Below are positions 30,858 through 40,913 of a stretch of 64,000 nucleotides of DNA, one piece after another; position 1 is the first letter of the stretch, and the number at the start of each line of letters is the position of its first letter. The translations under genes and the position numbers were made by a program. Source of the stretch: JACOMS01 sp964352785 (GTDB lineage Bacteria > Pseudomonadota > Alphaproteobacteria > Caulobacterales > Maricaulaceae); NCBI GenBank assembly GCA_964352785.1, contig CAYGTI010000007.1, positions 1-64,000 on the forward strand. Direction: 5' to 3'. Under the pieces are notes generated by a model that worked only from the letters and a program-made list of their open reading frames with translations, was not told the origin of the DNA and made no database searches.

Positions 30858-33725
30858 ATGTCTTCTTCCCTAAAATCCATTCGCGTTCGCGGTGCGCGCG
30901 AACACAACCTCAAGAACGTCAATGTTGACCTGCCCAGAGATCAACTCATCGTCATTACGGGACTGTCGGGATCTGGGAAATCCTCTCTGGCGTTTGATAC
31001 GATATATGCCGAAGGGCAACGGCGCTATGTCGAGAGCTTATCAGCCTATGCGCGGCAGTTTTTAGAGCTTCAGCAAAAACCGGATGTCGATTCCATCGAA
31101 GGCCTGTCGCCTGCGATTTCAATAGAGCAAAAAACGACATCGCGGAACCCACGCTCCACTGTCGGAACCGTCACCGAAATATATGATTATATGCGGCTTT
31201 TATGGGCCCGTGTCGGCGTTCCCTACTCGCCGGCAACAGGGCTACCGATTGAAAGTCAAACCGTCAGCCAAATGGTCGACATTGTCATGGCCATGCCGGA
31301 AGGCACCAAACTTTACATCCTCGCGCCCATTGTCCGTGGCCGCAAAGGTGAGTACCGCAAGGAGTTTGCGGATTTAATGAAACAAGGTTTTCAGCGGGCC
31401 AAAATCGACGGGGAATTTTACCGGATCGAAGAAGCGCCCGACCTCGATAAAAAGTTCAAACATGACATTGATGTGGTCGTTGACCGTGTTGTTGTGCGCA
31501 AGGGGCTGGAATCGCGTTTAGCCGATTCTATCGAGACCGCTTTGCGCCTCGCCGAAGGCTTAGCCGTCGCAGAATTGGCCGACGATACCGCCGAGCGTAC
31601 GCTTTTTAGTGAACAGTTTGCATGCCCTGTGTCGGGCTTCACGCTGCCGGAAATTGAGCCACGTCTGTTCTCGTTTAACAATCCGCACGGTGCATGCCCG
31701 GCCTGTGACGGTCTCGGAATGGAACTTCAGTTTGATCCGGCCCTCGTCGTCCCCCAAACACAGAAATCATTAGCCTCCGGCGCAATTGCGCCATGGTCAA
31801 AAACTCAAAGCCGTCTCTATACACAAACGCTGCAAGCCATTGCCAAACATTACGGCTTTAAAACCGAAACCCCGTGGAACAAACTGCCGGACGGTGCGCA
31901 GCAAGTCGTATTGTACGGCACCAAAGGCCAAGACATTGCCTTTGTTTACGAAGATGATGGCCGCCGGTATGAGACCACGAAGCCCTTTGAAGGCGTCATC
32001 CCCAATCTTGAGCGCCGCTACCGCGATACGGAAAGTAGCTGGATGCGCGAAGAGCTTGGCAAATATATGTCATCGGCAAAGTGTGAAAGCTGTGGGGGTA
32101 AACGCCTTAAAAAAGAAGCTCTCTGTGTCAAACTCGCGGGCATGGATATTTCGGTCACATCTGACATGTCTATCAAACATGCCTTTGAGCGCTTTAATGA
32201 GCTAAAAACTGAATTATCCGCCAAAGACATGGAAATCGCAGAGCGTATCCTTAAGGAAATCAGTGACCGCTTGGAATTTCTCAACGCCGTTGGGCTCGAT
32301 TACCTCACACTCGGGCGCGGCTCAGGCTCTCTCTCTGGCGGTGAAAGCCAGCGTATTCGCCTCGCCTCCCAAATCGGTTCCGGGTTGACGGGGGTTCTCT
32401 ATGTTCTAGACGAGCCGTCCATTGGACTTCATCAGCGCGATAATGAACGCCTTTTGGAAACCCTGCAAAATCTACGTGATCTCGGCAACACTGTCATTGT
32501 GGTCGAACATGATGAAGACGCTATTTTGACTGCGGATTATGTGGTCGATATGGGGCCGCTTGCGGGTATTCATGGCGGCGAAGTCGTCGCCCAGGGTACG
32601 CCTGATAAAATCATGAAATCCAAAAAATCCCTGACGGGGCAATACCTCACAGGTAAGAAAAAGATCGCGCCGCCTAAGGCCCGCCGCATCCCTGAGGACC
32701 ATAAAAAGCTCACCATTACCGGTGCGCGCGGGAACAATCTTAAAAACGTCACGGTCGATTTTCCTTTGGGACTATTTGTCTGTGTTACGGGCGTATCCGG
32801 CGGCGGCAAATCCACGCTGACCATTGAGACGCTTTACAAGGCCGCTGCGCGAAAGCTCAACAATTCATCCGTGACCGTCATGCCCCACGATAGCGCCGAA
32901 GGCTTCGAGCATCTCGATAAAGTCATCGACATCGACCAATCCGCCATTGGCCGCACGCCGCGCTCTAATCCCGCCACCTACACAGGCGCATTTACGCCCA
33001 TCCGTGACTGGTTCTCGGGTCTGCCCGAAGCCAAAACGCGGGGCTATAAACCGGGCCGTTTCTCGTTCAACGTCAAAGGCGGACGGTGCGAGGCGTGTCA
33101 AGGCGCGGGCGTCATCAAGATCGAAATGCACTTCCTGCCGGATGTCTATGTGACCTGTGATGTCTGTAAGGGCAAACGCTATAACCGCGAAACTCTGGAG
33201 ATCCGGTTCAAAGGCAAATCCATCTCGGACACACTTGAAATGACCGTGGACGAAGCCGCGGACTTCTTCAAAGCCGTGCCGTCCATTCGAGATAAAATGG
33301 TCACATTGCAGCGCGTCGGCCTCGGTTATCTGAAAGTTGGGCAGCAAGCGACCACCCTCTCTGGCGGCGAAGCCCAGCGGATCAAGTTGGCCAAAGAGCT
33401 GTCCAAACGCGCCACAGGGCGCACGCTTTATATTCTGGACGAGCCGACTACGGGTCTGCACTTTGCCGACGTGGCCAAACTGCTCGAAGTCCTGCAAGAG
33501 CTTGTCGATAATGGAAACACTATGGTCGTCATTGAGCACAATCTGGACGTGATCAAAACCGCCGACTGGATCATCGATCTGGGCCCCGAAGGCGGAGACG
33601 GCGGCGGCGAAATTGTCGCCATAGGCACACCCGAAACTGTGGCTAAAAACAAACAAAGCTGGACGGGACGGTTCTTGAAGCCGGTTCTAGAGCGCGATAA
33701 AGCCCGTGCCATCACGCAGACATAA
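30858..33725 (+). CDS. uvrA: Excinuclease ABC subunit A
   Basis: 955 residues, the full family length. UvrA is the damage-sensing ABC ATPase of nucleotide excision repair. Two nucleotide-binding domains are visible: Walker A GLSGSGKSS (near residue 35) with signature LSGGESQRI and ATPase loop VLDEPSIGLHQ; then Walker A GVSGGGKST with LSGGEAQRI and ILDEPTTGLH. Zinc-binding Cys clusters appear in ACPACDGLG, KCESCGGKRL and the main module CEACQGAG...CDVCKGKRY. The ATG is preceded by a perfect LexA box in its promoter. The gene is monocistronic. Confidence 0.97.
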   Translation: MSSSLKSIRVRGAREHNLKNVNVDLPRDQLIVITGLSGSGKSSLAFDTIYAEGQRRYVESLSAYARQFLELQQKPDVDSIEGLSPAISIEQKTTSRNPRSTVGTVTEIYDYMRLLWARVGVPYSPATGLPIESQTVSQMVDIVMAMPEGTKLYILAPIVRGRKGEYRKEFADLMKQGFQRAKIDGEFYRIEEAPDLDKKFKHDIDVVVDRVVVRKGLESRLADSIETALRLAEGLAVAELADDTAERTLFSEQFACPVSGFTLPEIEPRLFSFNNPHGACPACDGLGMELQFDPALVVPQTQKSLASGAIAPWSKTQSRLYTQTLQAIAKHYGFKTETPWNKLPDGAQQVVLYGTKGQDIAFVYEDDGRRYETTKPFEGVIPNLERRYRDTESSWMREELGKYMSSAKCESCGGKRLKKEALCVKLAGMDISVTSDMSIKHAFERFNELKTELSAKDMEIAERILKEISDRLEFLNAVGLDYLTLGRGSGSLSGGESQRIRLASQIGSGLTGVLYVLDEPSIGLHQRDNERLLETLQNLRDLGNTVIVVEHDEDAILTADYVVDMGPLAGIHGGEVVAQGTPDKIMKSKKSLTGQYLTGKKKIAPPKARRIPEDHKKLTITGARGNNLKNVTVDFPLGLFVCVTGVSGGGKSTLTIETLYKAAARKLNNSSVTVMPHDSAEGFEHLDKVIDIDQSAIGRTPRSNPATYTGAFTPIRDWFSGLPEAKTRGYKPGRFSFNVKGGRCEACQGAGVIKIEMHFLPDVYVTCDVCKGKRYNRETLEIRFKGKSISDTLEMTVDEAADFFKAVPSIRDKMVTLQRVGLGYLKVGQQATTLSGGEAQRIKLAKELSKRATGRTLYILDEPTTGLHFADVAKLLEVLQELVDNGNTMVVIEHNLDVIKTADWIIDLGPEGGDGGGEIVAIGTPETVAKNKQSWTGRFLKPVLERDKARAITQT

Positions 33726-33951
33726 TACAGGTGCCCCAGACAACAATATAATTAGTTCGTATCATTAATTCGGCCACAGCTCCACAAAATCACTATTGAA
33801 CCTGTTGCTAAAACCCAACTAAGATCGCAACTAAATTGTACCGACATGTTAAAGCCGCAACAGGCTTTTTGATGGACAAATTACTCAAAGCTTCATAGCC
33901 TAGAATTAGGATTTCAAAACCGACACAACTAAAGCTCTGACAGGAACCCTC

Positions 33952-35034
33952 ATGCACGCAAAAAATTGGCTCTCGTTACTTTTGGCGCGAAACCCGGTGA
34001 AAGTCATACTCACTATGGGATTCAGTTTAATACCGCTCTCATCTTACGCAAATGAGACAGCAACATATTATCTCGACCTAACGACAGCAGACATATCCGA
34101 GGCGGGTACAAATGGGCGTGTTTTTGTGACTTTAATAGGCACGGGTGCCGATTCTGATGAAGTTGAGATTGACACTATTGGATCCGATGATTTCGAACGT
34201 GGTGATCGCGAGTTTTACAAAATACACACGACAAAAAAATTAGGGCGGATCGAGTCATTAAAACTACGACTTCAGGGTACAGGGGGGTGGGCTGTTGAAC
34301 GTGCCTATGTCGTTGCGCCAACACTGGAAACTGTAAAACCACCCGCATGGCCCCAAGGGTACAAATTGTTTGATGGGGTCCGTCAAGAACCTTACATGGA
34401 CAATCACTTCCGGTTTTATACAAAGGGTGATCTTTATTCCTTTGATTTCCAAAACCAGTGGCTCGACAATGATGATCCAAACGAGCCAAATCAAAGAATC
34501 GTAAATAGGCGCACTTACAATGCAAAAGCTGCGCAGAACGTTATCGCACCCGCCGAAGGTAAATGGGTTCCCGTTTGCAGTAACACTCAGTCATGTTCAA
34601 ACAGCGTGACGTCGACAATCACGGCTGATACCACCATTGAGGAGTCAAAACTTGATCGTTGGCAGCAGTCCATCGGCGCGAGTATTACGGCGGGTTATAA
34701 AGTTGGCGGCGCACAAGGAAGCGTAACGGCAAGCCAAGAAGTCGTTAAAGGTTTAGAAAATGTTTTCAAGAGCGCCAAATCCAGCGGGGGCTCGTTAGAA
34801 AACAAATGCGCGACACAAAATACATTCACTATTAATGCGACAACGGTTCATCAATGGCAAATTACAGCTGATCTAGGTTTTGGAAAAGTAACGACCACTA
34901 CGTGTTTGTTGGCCTGCACACAAAGTATAGAAGAGCAAAACGCATTAACTGGTAAAACTGGTAAAACATTTGAACCCCCGCTTTACGGGAATTCAGATGA
35001 TGAGTATGGCGGCTTTTCCTGCCTTAGAGAATGA
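33952..35034 (+). CDS. Secreted PLAT-domain protein with possible aerolysin-like C-terminal half
   Basis: 360 residues. Signal peptide (cut after LSSYA; hydrophobic ILTMGFSLIPL). Residues ~36-125 form a PLAT/LH2-like beta sandwich (TYYLDLTTADISEAGTNGRVFVTL...ESLKLRLQGTG), the fold used by lipases and lipoxygenases to bind membranes. The remaining half has paired Cys (CSNTQSC) and a Ser/Thr-rich stretch, TADTTIEESKLDRWQQSIGA then SITAGYKVGGAQGSVTASQE, that resembles the insertion strands of aerolysin/ETX-type beta-pore toxins. The pore-former reading is inference, not a family match. AGGAA precedes the ATG. No immunity or partner gene is visible, and 33726-33951 upstream holds no gene. Confidence 0.55.
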   Translation: MHAKNWLSLLLARNPVKVILTMGFSLIPLSSYANETATYYLDLTTADISEAGTNGRVFVTLIGTGADSDEVEIDTIGSDDFERGDREFYKIHTTKKLGRIESLKLRLQGTGGWAVERAYVVAPTLETVKPPAWPQGYKLFDGVRQEPYMDNHFRFYTKGDLYSFDFQNQWLDNDDPNEPNQRIVNRRTYNAKAAQNVIAPAEGKWVPVCSNTQSCSNSVTSTITADTTIEESKLDRWQQSIGASITAGYKVGGAQGSVTASQEVVKGLENVFKSAKSSGGSLENKCATQNTFTINATTVHQWQITADLGFGKVTTTTCLLACTQSIEEQNALTGKTGKTFEPPLYGNSDDEYGGFSCLRE

Positions 35035-35084
35035 GCATAATCGGAACATGTCACGATATTTACAATTCACGTGTAGTATAAAGC

Positions 35085-37148
35085 TCAAGGCGTAATTAGC
35101 GTCAGCCATTCAGCTTCGGTCAAAACAGTCACGCCCAGTCCTTCCGCCTTTTTGAGCTTCGAGCCTGCGCCGGGTCCGGCCACCAGATAATCGGTTTTAG
35201 CGGAGACACTACCCGAGACTTTTGCGCCGAGGGATTGCGCTTTGGCTTTGGCTTCGTCGCGGGAGAACAGCTCCAGTTTTCCGGTAAAGACGACGGTTTT
35301 GCCTGAGACGTGGCTTTCGGCGGAGGGCGCCTCGGCGTCAAAGACTCGCACATGTGACAGCAGTTTTTCGGTGATTTTGCGGTTACTCTCGCGGTGAAAG
35401 AAATCCCGCAACGCCCCCGCAGCGCCCGGCCCTACGCCGTCAATGGACATAAGTTCGATCCATGCGGGAGACTCGCCCCCTTCGATGGACAGAATACCCG
35501 CATAGAACCTATCCCATTCAAGATAGTGTTTGGCGATAAGGTTTGAATTACCTTGCCCGATATGGCGAATACCGAGGGCATATAGGAATTTATCAAACCC
35601 GATTGAGCGGCGCTCGTTAATAGCCGCAAACAAATTACTCGCGCTTGTCTCGCCCCACCCCTCCCATGTTTCCAGCTTGATCTCCGCGTTACGGGATTCG
35701 AGGGTAAAAATATCGGCGGGCTGGGTCACAAGCCCGCGCTCGTAAAACACTTCGATCTGTTTCGCGCCCATGCCGTCAATATCGTAGGCTCGGCGGGAGA
35801 CGAAATGTTTGAGCCCTTCTGTGGCCTGCGCGGGGCACAAGAGCCCGTTGGTACAGCGGCGCACCACATCGATGCGGCCTGTTTTTTCGTCCACATCGCG
35901 AACCGCGTCAGCCCCGCAAACCGGGCACGCGTGCGGCAACACAAACGGTTCTCCGTCCCCGCCCTTAACCACGCGCAATACTTGTGGGATCACATCCCCT
36001 GCCCTTTGTATCTCGACAGTATCGCCCGGTTTCACGCCGAGCCGTTCAATTTCGTCTTCATTATGGAGCGTCGCATTTGAAACGACAACGCCGCCCACGG
36101 TAATCGGCTCGAGTTTTGCCACGGGCGTGAGCGCGCCCGTGCGGCCCACTTGCACGTCGATATCGTTGAGCGTCGTGATTGCTTTTTCAGCCGGAAATTT
36201 ATGCGCGATGGCCCAGCGCGGCGCGCGCGAGACAAAACCGAGACGCTCCTGCAACGCCAAATCATTGACCTTGTAAACAACCCCGTCAATATCATAGCCC
36301 AGCGCGCTACGCTTTGTTTCAATATCGTGATAATGGGCAATCATACTCCCCGCGTTATCGTGAGCCTTCATGTTAGGATTGACGTCAAATCCCCAGCGTT
36401 TAAAGGCGTCAACGGCCTCCATTTGGGTCTGCGCGAACGGCGCACTGATGTCGCCCCACGTATAGGCAAAGAACTTAAGCGGGCGCTGCGCCGTCACAGA
36501 CGGATCGATTTGCCGGAGCGAGCCCGCCGCTGCGTTACGGGGGTTTTTATAAGCCTCTTTGCCAGCCGCGACTTGCGCCGCGTTCATAGCTTCAAATTCA
36601 TCATGGGCGATGTAGACCTCGCCGCGCACTTCAAGCACGTCAGGCCAGTCTGTGCCTAAGAGTGTTTTGGGTACCGTCTCTAACGTGCGCAGGTTTTGCG
36701 TGACATCCTCGCCGACTTTCCCGTCGCCTCGTGTCGCGCCGGAGACCAGCACGCCGTTTTTATACCGCAGCGCCGCCGAAAGACCATCTATTTTCGGTTC
36801 AGCCGTAAAACTCACCAGGGCTTCTTCCGGCAGGCTCAGGAACCGTCTCACACGCGCCGTAAAGTCAGCGACATCCTCATCCGTAAACGCGTTATCAAGC
36901 GAGAGCATAGCGACTTTGTGCGTGATCTTGCCAAATTTCCCAGAGGGTTTCGCGCCCACAGTTTTAGACGGGCTGTCAGAGCGCACAAGATGCGGATACG
37001 CGGCTTCAAGTTCAGCATTTTCACGGCGCAACGCATCGTAATCCGCGTCAGACAGCACAGGCGCATCGTCTTGGTAATATTGCGCGTCAGCGGCTTTGAT
37101 TTCCATGGCCAATGCGGCCAAACGCCTCTTGACCTGCGCCTCTGTCAT
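35085..37148 (-). CDS. ligA: NAD-dependent DNA ligase
   Basis: 687 residues, near the usual 670. LigA seals nicks in DNA using NAD+. Adenylation site Lys in AEPKIDGLSA; the zinc finger is CPVCGADAV...RRCTNGLLCPAQ (C-x2-C, C-x5-C); helix-hairpin-helix repeats around IDGMGAKQIEVF and SIDGVGPGAAGAL; C-terminal BRCT domain (GKTVVFTGKLELFSRDEAKAKA to the end). The start ATG overlaps the recN stop by four bases, so the gene is co-transcribed with recN. Last gene of the minus-strand block following bamD and lpxC. Confidence 0.97.
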   Translation of the reverse strand: MTEAQVKRRLAALAMEIKAADAQYYQDDAPVLSDADYDALRRENAELEAAYPHLVRSDSPSKTVGAKPSGKFGKITHKVAMLSLDNAFTDEDVADFTARVRRFLSLPEEALVSFTAEPKIDGLSAALRYKNGVLVSGATRGDGKVGEDVTQNLRTLETVPKTLLGTDWPDVLEVRGEVYIAHDEFEAMNAAQVAAGKEAYKNPRNAAAGSLRQIDPSVTAQRPLKFFAYTWGDISAPFAQTQMEAVDAFKRWGFDVNPNMKAHDNAGSMIAHYHDIETKRSALGYDIDGVVYKVNDLALQERLGFVSRAPRWAIAHKFPAEKAITTLNDIDVQVGRTGALTPVAKLEPITVGGVVVSNATLHNEDEIERLGVKPGDTVEIQRAGDVIPQVLRVVKGGDGEPFVLPHACPVCGADAVRDVDEKTGRIDVVRRCTNGLLCPAQATEGLKHFVSRRAYDIDGMGAKQIEVFYERGLVTQPADIFTLESRNAEIKLETWEGWGETSASNLFAAINERRSIGFDKFLYALGIRHIGQGNSNLIAKHYLEWDRFYAGILSIEGGESPAWIELMSIDGVGPGAAGALRDFFHRESNRKITEKLLSHVRVFDAEAPSAESHVSGKTVVFTGKLELFSRDEAKAKAQSLGAKVSGSVSAKTDYLVAGPGAGSKLKKAEGLGVTVLTEAEWLTLITP

Positions 37149-38821
37149 GAGGTCTGCATTAGCTGCCGCGCCGCCGCACGGGCTTCTTGGGTGATGGTCT
37201 CACCCGCCAACATGCGCGCGATTTCTTCTTCGCGCTCACCATCAGATACACGCCGGACATGGGTCGTCGTTGTCACGCCTGTAGAGGATTTTTGTATGAG
37301 ATATTGATGATCCGCGCTTGCCGCGACTTGAGGGCTGTGAGTGACGACAAAGACTTGCGCCGCCTCAGAGAGCCGCGACAGACGCCGCCCCACAGCCGTC
37401 GCAACCGCACCGCCCACACCTTGATCAACCTCGTCAAACACCATCACCGCTGCAGTCTTGCCAGCGAGCGCGACCTTGATCGCGAGCGCAAAGCGCGCCA
37501 GTTCGCCGCCAGACGCAATCTTATCGAGCGGCCCCGTCGGCGTCCCCGGATTGGTCGAGACCAGAAAACGTACTTTGTCCTGCCCCAGAGCCGAAGCCGT
37601 ACCCGCCTCTATGTCCGTTGTAAAAACGGCGCGCTCCATCTTGAGCGGCGGGAGTTCTTTCGCGACTGCGGCATCCAAAGTTTGCGCCGCCAATTGCCGG
37701 GCCACCGTCAGAGTGTCCGCAGCCGTCATAAATGTCTGCTGCGCCTGTTCAGCGGCGCGTTTCGCAGCGCCCATATCGCGATCAACATTGTCAATGGCGT
37801 CAAGCTGCTGATCGAACGCAAGCCGCTGCTCACCAAGCGTCTCTACACTTACATCATATTTTCGCGCAGCCGCCCGTAGAGAAAACAGGCGCTTTTCGAC
37901 CTTATCAAGCTGGCCCGGCTCAACGTCAAACTGCTCCGCAGCTTCACTTACAGCAGCGCGGGCCTCTTGTGTTTCAAGTATTGCTTTCTCAAGGGCGTTT
38001 GCTGCATTTTCCAACACGGACGCCGCAGCGTTCGTGTCGCCCATTTTAGATTTAACCCGCTCAATCCCAGCAAGTGCCATAGAAAGCCGCGCCTCAAAAG
38101 CACCGTCTTCGCCCAAGGCCGTTTCAGCCGCCGCCAGTTCAGTTAACGCGCCTTCAGCGCCCTGCAGGAAACGCCGCTCATTCGCGAGATCTTCCTCTTC
38201 GCCGGGGCGCGGGTCAAGACGGTCAAGCTCTTGGAGAGCATGCGTTAAAAAATCACGATCATCTTCTGATTTTTGTGCTCGTTCCCGGAGTTTTTCATAC
38301 GCTAGGCCAGCCTCCCTCATACCCGCATAGGCTTCCCAGCACTGTTGTAGCTCAGACAAATGACCGCCGAACATATCCAGCATGTGAATATGCTCAGCCG
38401 GGTCAAGCAGGCCTCGGCCATCATGCTGGCCGTGAAACTCCAGTAAGGCCGAACCAACTTGCGCAAGGAGCTTAACACCCACCGGTTCATCATTTATAAA
38501 AGCGCGGCTGCGGCCATCATTATTAATGATACGGCGCAGCACAAGAGTGCTCCGGTCTTCTGTATCAAGGCCCGCCTCCTCGAGGACGTCCCATATTTTA
38601 TGACTGGAGGGGACTTCGAATGTGGCACTCGATTGCGCTTTCTCAGTGCCGTTGCGCACAAGACTTCGATCAGAGCGCGCGCCCGTGGCCATGCCCAGCG
38701 AGTCCAGAATAATCGATTTACCAGCACCTGTCTCGCCGGTCAGCGCGGTTAGCCCGGCGCTAAGATCAAGATCCAACGCTTCGATCAGAACAACATTGCG
38801 GATAGACAGACCAGATAACAT
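37145..38821 (-). CDS. recN: DNA repair protein RecN
   Basis: 558 residues from ATG 38821 (MLSGLSIRNVVLIEALDLDL), the typical RecN start; the ATG at 38842 adds seven residues. RecN is an SMC-like ATPase that gathers double-strand-break ends. Walker A is LTGETGAGKSIILD, Walker B VMVFDEVDQGVGG, and the middle ~150 residues are coiled coil rich in Ala and Glu. A CGAGGT-TT-ACCTCG inverted repeat lies directly before the start. I found no GTTC-N7-GTTC LexA box upstream, unlike uvrA. The bamD-recN-ligA order is common in alphaproteobacteria. Confidence 0.93.
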   Translation of the reverse strand: MLSGLSIRNVVLIEALDLDLSAGLTALTGETGAGKSIILDSLGMATGARSDRSLVRNGTEKAQSSATFEVPSSHKIWDVLEEAGLDTEDRSTLVLRRIINNDGRSRAFINDEPVGVKLLAQVGSALLEFHGQHDGRGLLDPAEHIHMLDMFGGHLSELQQCWEAYAGMREAGLAYEKLRERAQKSEDDRDFLTHALQELDRLDPRPGEEEDLANERRFLQGAEGALTELAAAETALGEDGAFEARLSMALAGIERVKSKMGDTNAAASVLENAANALEKAILETQEARAAVSEAAEQFDVEPGQLDKVEKRLFSLRAAARKYDVSVETLGEQRLAFDQQLDAIDNVDRDMGAAKRAAEQAQQTFMTAADTLTVARQLAAQTLDAAVAKELPPLKMERAVFTTDIEAGTASALGQDKVRFLVSTNPGTPTGPLDKIASGGELARFALAIKVALAGKTAAVMVFDEVDQGVGGAVATAVGRRLSRLSEAAQVFVVTHSPQVAASADHQYLIQKSSTGVTTTTHVRRVSDGEREEEIARMLAGETITQEARAAARQLMQTS

Positions 38822-38926
38822 GGCGAGGTTTACCTCGTGCAATTCACGTTAATTCGGAATCGGAAATTGAGATTTTTTTCACACATTTTCCGATGCGCTT
38901 CTGAATATGATTAAACGTGAAATGCA

Positions 38927-39772
38927 CTAGAACAGGCGCTCTTTTAGCCGTGTCCAATATCCACGCTTTTGAGGTTTGGCAATTTCTGTGTCCAGATCCA
39001 CGCCAAACTCCACCAACAAGTCATAACTGTCGGCATACCATTGTGATGACGGGTAGTTATATCCGAGAAAAGACCCTACAAGTTTGGCCTCTTCAATGAC
39101 GCCAATAGATACATAGCTTTCGACCAAGCGGTGCATCGCCTCTTCAACATGTGATGTTGTCTCGTAGACTTTTACCACATTTTTAAATCGGCCAATCGCT
39201 GCCAAGTGTTGATTTTGGCGTAAATAGTAGCGCCCGATAGACATCTCTTTACCGGCAAGGTGATCTTGCGTGAGTTCCAACTTCAAGCGGGCATCGCGCG
39301 CATAATCACTGTCCGGATAGCGCCGCACGACTTGCTGTAAGGACGACTCGGCGCTGATTGTCGTCGCTTGATCCCGGCCAACATCATAAATCTGATCATA
39401 ATAGGACATTGCAATCAAATAATAAGCATAGGGCGTGCTATCATTGCCCGGGTGTAAACTGATGAAGCGCTGCGCTGTCGCCACGGCTTCTTCATAGTCC
39501 GCCGAGCGGTAATTGGCATAGGCCGACATTAACATCGCCCGGCGCGCCCATTTAGAAAACGGGTGTTGGCGTTCAACTTCTTGGAAAAATAATTTTGCGC
39601 GGTCCCAGTCGTTGCGCTCCATGCGGTCAACGCCCTGATTGTAGATCACTTCGGCCGGACGCTCGACATAAGCTAGGCGCTCGTTGCGGTTATTACCAAG
39701 CAACGAACAGGCAGACAGAAACAATGTCAAAGACACAAGCGTCACGGCGCGTAGAGTATTATTCATTGTCAT
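38927..39772 (-). CDS. bamD: Outer membrane assembly lipoprotein BamD
   Basis: 281 residues, typical for the family. The signal peptide ends with LSAC (lipobox), giving an outer-membrane lipoprotein facing the periplasm. The mature part holds five TPR units: PAEVIYNQGVDRMERNDWDRAKLFFQEVERQHPFSKWARRA shows the family signature early, and later repeats are ADYEEAVATAQRFISLHPGN, and ALAERYPDSDYARDARLKLE-like segments. BamD is the essential companion of BamA in inserting beta barrels. The position between lpxC and recN is conserved in alphaproteobacteria. Confidence 0.93.
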   Translation of the reverse strand: MTMNNTLRAVTLVSLTLFLSACSLLGNNRNERLAYVERPAEVIYNQGVDRMERNDWDRAKLFFQEVERQHPFSKWARRAMLMSAYANYRSADYEEAVATAQRFISLHPGNDSTPYAYYLIAMSYYDQIYDVGRDQATTISAESSLQQVVRRYPDSDYARDARLKLELTQDHLAGKEMSIGRYYLRQNQHLAAIGRFKNVVKVYETTSHVEEAMHRLVESYVSIGVIEEAKLVGSFLGYNYPSSQWYADSYDLLVEFGVDLDTEIAKPQKRGYWTRLKERLF

Positions 39773-39853
39773 TCACGGTCTCACTGATTCTGATGATCTC
39801 ATAGGTCGCCGCCTTGTAGACGAGAAAGTCAGCGGGGAAAAGTGAGAATAACG

Positions 39854-40765
39854 TTAGGCTAGCACTGAATCACGCTCATCAACCCGCATTTCAGCCCGCA
39901 TGTTGACAAATTTCCAAGCCTCAGGGTCGGCGAATAACGCGGTCAAGAGATCATGATTGAGTCCGTGGCCACCGCAAACGGTTGTGACGCGCCCAACAAT
40001 CGGCCCACCAAGGTATATATCGCCTAAGAGATCGAGCGTTTTGTGGCGCACAAATTCATCTGAAAAACGTAGGCCTTCGGGATTTAAAATTTTATCGCCA
40101 TCAACTACAACCGCGTTCTTGAGCGATCCTCCCTTGCTGAGCCCCGCCGCACGCAACGCCGCTACTTCGTGTGTTCGGGCAAACGTCCGGGCTCCGGCCA
40201 GATGATCACGGAAGGAGCGGACATCCGGTTCAATCTCAATACGTTGGCGGCCAATAGCTTCATCTTCGAAATCAATGGTCACGTCCAGCACTAACGTATC
40301 CGCAGGCTCAATAACCGCATGCGCGTCGCCGCGAATAACTTCTACGCGTTTTAAAATCTTGACATAGCGGCGGGGGGCAGGTTGACGAAAAATACCAACT
40401 TGTTCGATTAATTTCAGAAAAGGCTCACTACTTCCGTCAAGTGCTGGAAGCTCCTCGCCATCAATATCAATAAAAAGATTATCAATCCCAGCCGCAGACA
40501 GCGCCGCCATCAAATGCTCTATAGTCGCGACTTTGACGCCTGCGGTATTACTGAGCGTTGTACAGTTCTGAACACTTGAGACAGATTCAGGCGCAACAAA
40601 AATAGCGTTATCGCGATCCGTGATGTCCGTGCGACGAAACACAATCCCTGTGCCCACCGGGGCCGGGCGCATCGCCATACGGGTATGCTCACCGCCGTGA
40701 AGCTCGACGCCTGCGCAAACTGCGGGCCCTGCAAGGGTGGATTGTCGTCTAATCGGTGTCATCAT
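39854..40765 (-). CDS. lpxC: UDP-3-O-acyl-N-acetylglucosamine deacetylase
   Basis: 303 residues from ATG 40765 (MMTPIRRQSTLAG); a longer frame from 40807 adds 14 residues upstream of the AAGGA site. LpxC catalyses the committed step of lipid A synthesis with a zinc ion. The His ligand segment is VATIEHLMAALSAAGIDN (first His), with HKTLDLLGD as second, and GGHGLNHDL containing the catalytic His. Substrate regions YVKILKRVEV and SDEFVRHKTLD are typical. It lies 148 bp downstream of ftsZ behind a strong terminator, so it needs its own promoter; a weak match TTGCCG-N17-TATTAA lies at 40779-40807. Confidence 0.95.
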   Translation of the reverse strand: MMTPIRRQSTLAGPAVCAGVELHGGEHTRMAMRPAPVGTGIVFRRTDITDRDNAIFVAPESVSSVQNCTTLSNTAGVKVATIEHLMAALSAAGIDNLFIDIDGEELPALDGSSEPFLKLIEQVGIFRQPAPRRYVKILKRVEVIRGDAHAVIEPADTLVLDVTIDFEDEAIGRQRIEIEPDVRSFRDHLAGARTFARTHEVAALRAAGLSKGGSLKNAVVVDGDKILNPEGLRFSDEFVRHKTLDLLGDIYLGGPIVGRVTTVCGGHGLNHDLLTALFADPEAWKFVNMRAEMRVDERDSVLA

Positions 40766-40849
40766 TATCCTTAATACATTAATAGGATAAGGCCCGTGCC
40801 ACGGCAAGAAACGCCATGTTACTTAATGTTTCGAAATATGACGTAGTTT

Positions 40850-40880
40850 TAAAGAAAAACCCCGCTCAGGAGGCGGGGTT
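40850..40880 (-). terminator. Rho-independent terminator of ftsZ
   Basis: On the plus strand AACCCCGC (40858-40865) pairs with GCGGGGTT (40873-40880) around a seven-base loop. On the minus strand, after ftsZ ends at 40914, the hairpin is followed by TTTTTCTTT. Confidence 0.85.
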
Positions 40881-40913
40881 AATTCGTTTTCACTTTTGAA
40901 GCGATTAAACGCG

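Noticed and set aside
32865..33656. Minus-strand frame of 263 residues
   Set aside because: It is antisense to uvrA, whose motifs are all intact.
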